From NCBI GenBank assembly GCA_014843695.1, contig CM026387.1, positions 73,319,749 to 73,383,748 of the forward strand: DNA of 64,000 nucleotides. Reading direction: 5' to 3'. The translations under genes and the position numbers were made by a program. Under the pieces are notes generated by a model. That model was not told where the DNA came from. It was given only the letters and a program-made list of their open reading frames with translations, and searched no databases. The stretch is from Archivesica marissinica (Eukaryota; Mollusca; Bivalvia; Venerida; Vesicomyidae). This document shows, in pieces, positions 56,026-64,000 of this stretch; position 1 is the first letter of the stretch, and the number at the start of each line of letters is the position of its first letter.

Positions 56026-56327
56026 TTAATCCTTTCCTTCATACAGATTTCGGTTAATATACTATTATATCTCCATACAAACGACAGCCATTTAACCCTT
56101 TCCTTCATAGAGATTTAGGTTAATATACTATTATATCTCCATACAAACGACATCCATTTAGCTATCATGCAGTGGATAAGTCACCATATCTATCCCACCT
56201 CCATAGATATTACTGGGACTATATGAGATTCTGGCCTTTATTATGAACATTGGTTTGGCTACTACATTGTCAATTATGTCGTATTGGTAATGGCGTCAAG
56301 AGGTGTTTCTATGAAGGAAAGGGTTAC
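56026..56327. mobile_element. TTAA MITE family P5 with doubled left end
   Basis: The left terminal 66 bp (TTAATCCTTTCCTTCATACAG, then TTAACCCTTTCCTTCATAGAG at 56093) is present twice, each starting with TTAA. The right end is TATGAAGGAAAGGGTTAC with a mutated last base. Confidence 0.78.
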
Positions 56328-56552
56328 GTCTGCTACAGGGTCATAGTGCTACAGTGCAATAATGAGAAACCTGGCGCCTTAAAAATTGAAAATAATGGTT
56401 AACCCTTTATTACATAATTATAGACATATGAAAATGAATTAATATAAAACAATTAAATAAATATGGTAGCCAGTTACTTATAGAGATAAACCGACTAAGA
56501 TTAACTATATCAGGACCATTTTGTATTCAAGGTTGTTGACCAAACATGTTTG

Positions 56553-56634
56553 TGTGTTTTACGCTTATTTATTGTCGCTACCGGTTGCCCATATGAGTGA
56601 CGCCTCCTGAAGAGATTAGTCATTTTAGATTCCC
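56553..56634 (-). mobile_element. SINE-A, 3' fragment
   Basis: TTTTACGCTTATTTATTGTC to AGATTAGTCATTTTAGATT in antisense. Confidence 0.75.
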
Positions 56635-56958
56635 CACTCAATCAGGACCTGTTTTAATCTATTTATATATTAGCCATATTCTATTTGTTTGTCTGACGTT
56701 TCGTGATCTTAGGGGCGGAGCGATAAATTATGTGTACCTGTACCAGCATGCATATTACTCTAAATACTTATAAGTTAATGAAACACATTATGCATCCTCG
56801 TAGGCTCATAGACTCTCTACTACCCGTACTGTAAGCCACTATCTGGTTTGAGGTGAAAGTGTGTATTTTGAATTTTTTTATTTTATTTTTTTATACTTTA
56901 TTTATTTTTTTACAACGATTGCGAAGTGAGAGTATTTGGAATATTGGCCATACATTCT

Positions 56959-57186
56959 TTAACCCATTTCATTCTGGATATATTTAAAGGCTTTTGCAAA
57001 CAACATAGATCCTGATCAGCACGCAGCGTCACGCTGTTGTTTGCTGCATAGCCAAGTGTCTTAGCAAGATCATCTGAATAGCAAACAGCATAGATCCTGA
57101 TCAGACAGCACGTTCCGTGGCGGTTGATCTGGCTCTGTGTTCTTTGCAGATACCGTTTGAACGGTATCCAGAATGAAATGGGTTAA
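56959..57186. mobile_element. TTAA-flanked MITE, family P2
   Basis: TTAACCCATTTCATTCTGG ... CCAGAATGAAATGGGTTAA. One hairpin arm is deleted between CACGCTG and TTGTTTGCTGC. Confidence 0.85.
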
Positions 57187-57529
57187 CAATATTGATAGCT
57201 TCCTCCCATGTAAGTATTCAACATACTCCAGTGTGATTCGTGCATATCGCAGTCAGGAGCAAATGATTCAAAGTTGATGACCTTAACTACGAGGTCATGG
57301 ATGCCCCACAAAACAACAGGATGTCAGTCCCTTAATACAATAGCAAATAGTGCCTGAGTTGGGGCTGGAGCCAGGTCACAATTTAAACATGTTCACTAAT
57401 GACATAGGAGTATCAAAGGGAGCTAATCAAAGTGAACTCAATCCAAGGGAGATAATTGATGGAGCTGCTTAGCAACAACAGCTTATATTATGAACAGTTA
57501 TTTTTCATATTATGCATCATCTATTTGAG

Positions 57530-57735
57530 CTTAACCTTATATTAATCACTCACGTTGACGCGGATGAAAGCGTAAATGTGGTCATTCGTGTGGGAGGAAA
57601 CCGGAGTACCCAGAGAAAACCCACCTGTCCGATCTGGCGTCCGATCTGGCGACCACCGTACGTAACATCTCACATATTTCCAGGTGCGAGGATCGAACGC
57701 GGGTTGCATTGATGAGTAGCGAATGCGCTAATATT
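57530..57735 (-). mobile_element. SINE-C
   Basis: Antisense: CTTATATTAATCACTCACG tail, GGAAACCGGAGTACCCAG, a duplicated GTCCGATCTGGCG, and box B GGATCGAACGCGGG. Confidence 0.82.
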
Positions 57736-58249
57736 TGGTAGTAACCTACAAACATATTTTCTACTTAACATTAAAAACGTTGTCATTAACTCTTTGCATG
57801 CAGAGTAAAACAAAGGCTATACAATTTGTTGTTCAAATACTTGGAACAGACGGAAATTCATTAATGTTTGTTCTTATTTATAACCGAAAACTCTGGTAAT
57901 ATGTCATGAAATTTCATTGCATGTTATATTTAACTACTGTTTTCACGACTAACATGCAAACAAAAAAAGTCATAAAATATGCAAAGAATGTATTCGAAAA
58001 CTTCCTGTATTGTGATCTAAACATATCTTGAATAAACATATCTTGAAATATATCTATCTGCAGGAAAACAAAGTTGATCGATCAAGGCTTCTCTCAGAGG
58101 ACACACACGTTTCACAGTTTTGCGACAATCATGGCGAAATAAACAATACAATTATACCTCAAAGCATCATCTTTCCGCTAGATACAGCAGCTGCATAATG
58201 ACACAATCCGTTAACTTCAACTAAACAGAGAGCACTATGCTCCAATATA
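57736..58249. other. Unassigned DNA
   Basis: No gene is recognised. Confidence 0.45.
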
Positions 58250-59880
58250 AAAACATGACAACAACAATCACAAAATAATCCAAGTCAAAGGACAACAAAC
58301 CATCACAAAATAATCCAAGTCAAAGGACAACAAACACAAAATAATCCAAGTCAAAGGACAACAAACACAAAATAATCCAAGTCAAAGGACAACAAACCAT
58401 CACAAAATAATCCAAGTCAAAGGACAACAAACACAAAATAATCCAAGTCAAAGGACAACAATCACAAAATAATCCAAGTCAAAGGACAACAAACACAAAA
58501 TAATCCAAGTCAAAGGACAACAATCACAAAATAATCCAAGTCAAAGGACAACAAACACAATATAATCCAAGTCAAAGGACAACAAAATCACAATATAATC
58601 CAAGTCAAAGGACAACAAACAATCACAAAATAACCAAGTCAAGGACAACAAACACAAATAATCCAAGTCAAAGGACAACAAACACAAAATAATCCAAGTC
58701 AAAGGACAACAAACACAAAATAATCCAAGTCAAAGGACAACAAACACAAAATAATCCAAGTCAAAGGACAACAATCACAAAATAATCCAAGTCAAAGGAC
58801 AACAATCACAAAATAATCCAAGTCAAAGGACAACAAACACAATATAATCCAAGTCAAAGGACAACAAACCATCACAATATAATCCAAGTCAAAGGACAAC
58901 AAACAATCACAAAATAATCCAAGTCAAAGGACAACAAACACAATATAATCCAAGTCAAAGGACAACAAACACAAAATAATCCAAGTCAAAGGACAACAAA
59001 CACAAAATAATCCAAGTCAAAGGACAACAATCACAAAATAATCCAAGTCAAAGGACAACAATCACAAAATAATCCAAGTCAAAGGACAACAAACACAATA
59101 TAATCCAAGTCAAAGGACAACAAACCATCACAATATAATCCAAGTCAAAGGACAACAAACAATCACAAAATAATCCAAGTCAAAGGACAACAAACACAAT
59201 ATAATCCAAGTCAAAGGACAACAAACACAAAATAATCCAAGTCAAAGGACAACAAACACAAAATAATCCAAGTCAAAGGACAACAATCACAAAATAATCC
59301 AAGTCAAAGGACAACAATCACAAAATAATCCAAGTCAAAGGACAACAAACACAATATAATCCAAGTCAAAGGACAACAAACCATCACAAAATAATCCAAG
59401 TCAAAGGACAACAAACCATCACAAAATAATCCAAGTCAAAGGACAACAAACACAAAATAATCCAAGTCAAAGGACAACAAACACAAAATAATCCAAGTCA
59501 AAGGACAACAAACACAAAATAATCCAAGTCAAAGGACAACAAACCATCACAAAATAATCCAAGTCAAAGGACAACAAACCATCACAAAATAATCCAAGTC
59601 AAAGGACAACAAACCATCACAAAATAATCCAAGTCAAAGGACAACAAACACAAAATAATCCAAGTCAAAGGACAACAAACACAATATAATCCAAGTCAAA
59701 GGACAACAAACACAAAATAATCCAAGTCAAAGGACAACAAACACAAAATAATCCAAGTCAAAGGACAACAAACACAATATAATCCAAGTCAAAGGACAAC
59801 AAACACAATATAATCCAAGTCAAAGGAAAACAAACAATCACAAAATAATCCAAGTCAAAGGACAACAAACACAAAATAAT
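58250..59880. repeat. 31 bp minisatellite, about 50 copies, with 256 bp higher-order period
   Basis: Core AATCCAAGTCAAAGGACAAC followed by a variable linker: AAACACAAAAT, AATCACAAAAT, AAACCATCACAAAAT or AAACACAATAT. The same linker order returns at 58804, 59060 and 59316, an exact 256 bp spacing, showing duplication of blocks of eight units. Confidence 0.94.
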
Positions 59881-59939
59881 ATAACACTTTTTTGTTTTTG
59901 CTTTAGCGGGTTTTAAAGCGGCACAAACAGCTTAGGTCA

Positions 59940-60175
59940 TATGGCAACTCTCCAGCTGGTGGAGGAAGACCCCAGGTGCCCCTACGAGCAGTAGTTCATG
60001 CACGGCAGGCACCCAGGTAGAACCACTGACCTACTGCATGCAAGCCAGCCGGATAGCTTCCTCACTTGGAAGAATTTGACACCCCAGTGGGAGTCGAACC
60101 TACAGCAGTGATGGGCAAGTGAGTTGAAGTCAACGCCCATTATTGCCACGGAGGCCAACTCGCAGTAAACCATAA
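59940..60175 (-). mobile_element. SINE-F, tRNA-derived
   Basis: On the minus strand GGCCTCCGTGGCAATAATGG and GTAGGTTCGACTCCCACTGG form a tRNA-like head; the body includes GAAGCTATCCGGCTGGCTTG and AGTGGTTCTACCTGGGTGCC. The 63-codon frame across it is a by-product. A fragment is at 2750-2825. Confidence 0.72.
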
Positions 60176-60519
60176 AAAATAAGTCAACGGGAACTACTCA
60201 CAGCAAACCATAAAACAATAAGTCAACAAAATTTAACCACTTGGTCAGGGAGGCCACTAAATTCCAACACTAGAAATTGTTCTTGAATAAAAATGCACAA
60301 TCGTCTCCCCAGCAGTCTTGCTCGCGTGGGTGGCACTGATCATTGAAGTGAGGCTGCAGAAGTAGTCCGGACAAATTCTTCTTACTCAACACAAATTAAA
60401 GGCCATAATGGTGTGAACATTGAATTGAGCGGAATATGATGATGAAATGCACAACTAGGCCTGGTACTCAGATCATTCATGCAATGTTTCGGGGAAACTA
60501 GACTAGACAGACTAGATTA

Positions 60520-60920
60520 ATGGCGTATTGACAATAGGTTATCCCTTATGTATAAAATTCATAATGATCTTGTTGCTATTCCCATTGAAGATTACCTAGT
60601 TCCCCTCTCCCGTCCTGCTGTCATCTACAAGTTTTGCTTTTTTCCAAGAACAATCTACCATTGGAACCATCTCCCTCCTGACATTGTCCATCTCCCTACC
60701 ATAGAGCAATTCAATACGGCAGTTTGCCATATTGATCATGACAGTCCCTAGTTGTTCTGCGCAGCTGCTTTTAAAACTTTTACCACAACTTATTTTCAGT
60801 ACTTTCTTAAATTATGCTTTTAACTACTCATACGTTTAACTTCTTTGCAGTTTTGGACGCGCAACATGTCTACGTCCCTGCGAGGGGTTCGACATTAAAG
60901 GAAGATAGATAGATAGAAAA
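60520..60920 (+). pseudogene. LINE 3' end: ORF2 C-terminus and (AGAT)n tail
   Basis: MYKIHNDLVAIPIEDYLVPL, FCFFPRTIYHWNHLPPDIV and PTIEQFNTAV match the C-terminal end of LINE ORF2 proteins (MYKIxNxLVxIP ... SFFPRTIxxWNxLPxxIV). Relative to the usual sequence about 15-20 residues between PLSRPA and YKFCFF are missing. The element ends with a GATAGATAGATAG run, a microsatellite tail typical of several LINE clades and different from the (TTCTG)n tail of the LINE at 53314. Confidence 0.8.
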
Positions 60921-61397
60921 TCTGGCCACAGGTTTAGAAGATTTTGTTTGGACAAATTTGTGACAGACATCCGGAGAGATGGACAGTATGAAATCAATTT
61001 ATCACATAACTCTATTTGTATTCAGTGTAATACAGTCAATTATAGCGCTGTTTAAAACATAAAAATGTTAATATAATGCTGCTTTGCATAGTGACGTCAT
61101 GACACTGAATATCCTATATATGTTCAACTCTCTGACAAGACATAATTATACCCCCTATGCAACCAGATACTACAAATTGTCTGTCTGTACTGGGAATTAT
61201 AATTGCAGGAGAAAATCGATAATAATAAAAATATAGGTCAGTTGTAGTTATTTCACTCGACATGTTAAAACAGGATAATGTTATAATTACATATATTCCC
61301 CGACCATAAGTAGATCTTGGCCAAATGTCGAGGGTCAAATTTTAGCTTAATTTGAAGATGCTGATTTTAAGCTGGATCCTTCTATAAGTCGAAGGTA

Positions 61398-61557
61398 CTT
61401 TGGAGGATAGTGCAATGATACAGATAGAGACCCATTCCAGAATCTCCTCTGGTTCTTTTACGTGCACGGTGTAAAGCACGGACACGAGACCTCGGTTTAA
61501 CGTCCCATCTGAAAGACTGTCGATTATATTAGGGTCAGACGGGGGATCGAACCTGCG
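61398..61557 (-). mobile_element. SINE-A, internal fragment
   Basis: CTTTGGAGGATAGTGCAATG to GGGGGATCGAACCTGCG in antisense; both ends are missing. Confidence 0.8.
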
Positions 61558-61620
61558 AAGTTTGTTCATCAGCTTTTCTATGGCTTATAATGTAAATAAT
61601 TGTCTAAGCAAATTGTTACA

Positions 61621-61861
61621 TTAACCCTTTTAACACCACAGACCTCTAAATAGGCTTACAAAAAGTGTAGATCCAGATGAGCCGGCTCGTGACGAGCCGT
61701 CTCATCAGGATCTGCACTTTTTGCCAGTGATATGACTATTTTTAGACATAATTACCCATTTTGATAAATGAACTTGTCCAAATGTGATTTTCTGATTCAT
61801 TTATTGGTCTAATAATATCATGGACCAGTCCATGTGAGTTACTTGGTGTTGAATGGGTTAA
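61621..61861. mobile_element. TTAA-flanked MITE, family P1
   Basis: TTAACCCTTTTAACACCACAG ... TTGGTGTTGAATGGGTTAA with an intact hairpin. Confidence 0.88.
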
Positions 61862-62049
61862 AGCAAATAAAACAAACAGACATAAATAAAGTTCCAACAA
61901 ATAAAATAAAAATTCAAGTTTTTGTTATTATTTTTGCTTGTATCCGGTCAATGAGTCGACCTGGTACTTTCATCACATGTCTGGATAAGAAAAATGTCGA
62001 CTTATTTCTGGGAATATACGGTACAAGAAATAGGTCAATAATATGACTA

Positions 62050-62293
62050 TTAACTCTTTCAACATCACAGACCTCTAAATAGGCTTACAAAAGGTGGTGT
62101 AGATCCATATTAGGCGGCTCATAACGAGCCGTCTCATCAGGATCTGCACTTTTTTCAGGAATATTATTATTTTTTAGACGTAATTAACCATTTTGATAAA
62201 TGAACTGGTCCAAATGTAATTTTCTGATTAATTTATTGGTCTAATAATATCATGGACCAGTCCATGTTAGTTACTTGGTGTTCAATGGGTTAA
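62050..62293. mobile_element. TTAA-flanked MITE, family P1, diverged
   Basis: TTAACTCTTTCAACATCACAG ... TTGGTGTTCAATGGGTTAA. The hairpin is eroded (ATCCATATTAGGCGGCTC). It lies only 190 bp from the previous copy. Confidence 0.85.
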
Positions 62294-62676
62294 AGAAATG
62301 AGAGCAATAACCACATTGCAAGTTCTGCTGAACACACAACCCTGGCTTCGGCTTACAATTCCACTGCTAGAATTAACTGTAACAGGTGAGGGAGGAAAAA
62401 GGTCAATTCACATTCGATTCACATCCTTAGATTACTGTTCCAATGCTCTACAAATTCAGCTATCCAGGTGACAACACTCAAGGACTGCTACATATACAAT
62501 AGGTCAATATTATGTACACACCCAAATATACTCCCAACCAAATGTGCTCAACTCTGATATGTTACCATATACTGTTTCTGCATACATACATTAGGATCAA
62601 ATACACTTATTAACACGTGCCGTACAATAAAGAGATTTACCAAATTTGTCATAGTATAAATTTATTATTATTATTA
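62294..62676. other. Unassigned DNA
   Basis: No gene or repeat is recognised. Confidence 0.45.
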
Positions 62677-62825
62677 TATTTCGGGTTTTACGCTTGCATC
62701 AGCACCATTTTTGGGCTATATCGCCGGCGGGCAGTTTACCTAACAACACCTTTCCTGGGAGGCTCCAGCGGTTAACCAGAAACTGCCAACTTTTTCATAT
62801 AAATAAAACACGGTCTGAGCGGCAT
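62677..62825 (-). mobile_element. SINE-D, partial
   Basis: TTTACGCTTGCATCAGCACC, TATATCGCCGGCGGGCAG and AACTGCCAACTTTTTCAT match SINE-D in antisense. The GTACTTGGTTGCACCAACC segment is deleted. Confidence 0.78.
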
Positions 62826-62839
62826 GGTATAAGTACATT

Positions 62840-63790
62840 ACCGTTCATACTCGCATATAAGGCAATCTTGTCTATAAGACGACTAGTGCTGGGTATCGCC
62901 CAGGAAAAGCGTATCGCGATATATTGCGATACAGGAGAAATTTGTATTGCAATACGTATCATAATGTATTATTCCATTTCTGTGCCAATGCATGCTATAT
63001 AATGGTGGTCATCGAGGGGCTCAAACTCGTGAACAAACTCTTGCTACCTATGCCTTAAAGGAGGATGGATCGTACAATGACATAATTCTCTAAATATTGC
63101 AAACTTTTAATGAACATCTTTAAACTTTTAATGAACATCTTTAAACTTTTAATGAACATCTTTAAACTTTTAATGAACATCTTTAAATTTTTAACTTGAT
63201 ACAATCTGATCAGTGGTCACAACTGTTTGAAGTCATGACATGTCTGCTAGGTTTACTAGTTACTACAGCTAATAGTTAGTTATGCCATGTTCTTTTTTAA
63301 GAATGAGTAGTTAGGTTTGTCGTTCCTCCTGAACATTTTACTGTGCTATTGCATGTACAGCCCGAAATTGTCCCATACTGATGCTTTTCCTCGCTTATTT
63401 TTCACGATCTCAAAATCGTCTGCCATTATTGTTTCCTCGGCCGTGGTTCCCAGCTTAACGTTAACAGTACCAATATCACAGAATACCGGTACTGTGGTAC
63501 TCGGCTATACAGTGTATTGGCAGATAATTGAGATAAATGCGGGAACCGGTAATCGAATTACGTCAATATATTAGTTTATAATATATATTTAGGCTACTAA
63601 TATCATTCTACGGGTCTCTTATTATGTATCGGTGTTTGAAAATCGTATCGGTTTATTATATCTTTTTGTGAAATATCATAATATATAGGTATACCGATAA
63701 TACCGCGCAGCACTAAAGACGACCCACCTACTTTGGTCCTGAAATCTGTGGTTTTGGCATGCACTTGCATATAAGACGGGTTCATAAAAT
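62840..63790. mobile_element. Older element split by the hAT insertion
   Basis: ACCGTTCATACTCGCATATAA at the left and GCACTTGCATATAAGACGGG at the right are inverted relatives of each other, and the halves rejoin at AAGACGAC. This suggests a DNA element with ATATAAG-type ends that received the hAT insertion. The exact ends are not defined. Confidence 0.45.
62884..63715. mobile_element. hAT-type non-autonomous element with perfect 8 bp duplication
   Basis: Starts TAGTGCTGGGTATCG and ends with the complement of TAGTGCTGCGCGGTA. AAGACGAC flanks both ends exactly (62876-62883, 63716-63723). It is 832 bp with no transposase; a 22 bp tandem (TAAACTTTTAATGAACATC) occurs inside at about 63100-63190. 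Confidence 0.82.
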
Positions 63791-63949
63791 GAACTCCAGA
63801 CCAAGTATAAATTGCATGTTTGGCCAGTGAAAGTTGAAGAAATGTTCAGCTATTTTCTAAAACGTAATTATGGATACCATAATGGTAAGTTTGTTTAAAA
63901 TAGGGATGGCAACGTATCATATTCGAATATAAACATTTAGCAATTTTAT

Positions 63950-64000
63950 TGTACAGTATAACCTCCTATAACGGTCAACCCTATTCAACGGCCACCTCCA
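63950..64000. mobile_element. Possible MITE end at window edge
   Basis: ACAGTATAACCTCCTATAACG, GTCAACCCTATTCAACGGCC resembles the terminal motif of the CAGTCAAACCTG element at 22671, but it is cut by the window end. Confidence 0.35.

Larger units (their letters stand above)
61291..62021. mobile_element. DNA transposon Y, copy 2
   Basis: Left end ATATTCCCCGACCATAAGTAG, right end (other strand) CGTATATTCCCAGAAATAAG. GGTACTTTGG and TTCTATGGCTTATAATGTAA match copy 1. A SINE-A fragment and a P1 MITE are nested inside. Confidence 0.65.

Overview
The window looks like repeat-dominated intergenic and intronic DNA from an animal genome. A bivalve mollusc is my best guess, from the AT-rich background, frequent TACATGTA-type words, abundant tRNA-derived SINEs, long minisatellites and a mixture of LINE, hAT and piggyBac relics; this is inference and no species is identifiable. 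There are no bacterial operons, rRNA genes or CRISPR arrays. Most long open reading frames are translations of minisatellites whose period is a multiple of three.

Layout. 1-7.2 kb: two antisense LINE reverse-transcriptase fragments (1-850, 6630-7130), the first split by two SINEs. 8-19 kb: nested SINEs and small DNA transposons, including hAT-like elements, TTAA-flanked MITEs and a CCGTATTTAGC-ended element (17012-17839; second copy 39766-40736). 20-30.3 kb: tandem arrays (32, 48, 60 and 30 bp units) plus a TTAA-flanked MITE with nine copies of a 54 bp unit inside it. 30.9-38.6 kb: a composite DNA transposon, then a 26 bp minisatellite interrupted by a 1.09 kb hAT element and ending in a 1000-N assembly gap. 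39-46 kb: the only credible host-gene remnants, all on the minus strand: a SPRY-domain exon (42142-42268), a BED zinc-finger-like exon with an early stop (about 40853-41119) and a possible zinc-finger-like exon (44791-45150). 47.1-48.4 kb: a broken piggyBac transposase between two arrays of a palindromic CCAGTGG-type repeat. 49.9-64 kb: palindromic TCCTAGGA repeats, SINEs, two LINE 3' ends, a 1.6 kb 31 bp minisatellite and more nested DNA transposons.

The most distinctive signal is a set of at least 15 short TTAA-flanked elements with CCC/CTC...GGG/GAG termini, the format of piggyBac-type elements. Families with different ends share an internal hairpin core that keeps the same stem mismatch. 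Several have tandemly amplified their terminal segments, and one insertion can be compared with its empty site in a second copy of the host repeat. The piggyBac transposase relic at 47 kb shows that this superfamily was active in the genome. SINE families with different tRNA heads share one 3' tail, which suggests a common LINE partner, and many SINEs keep 10-12 bp target-site duplications.
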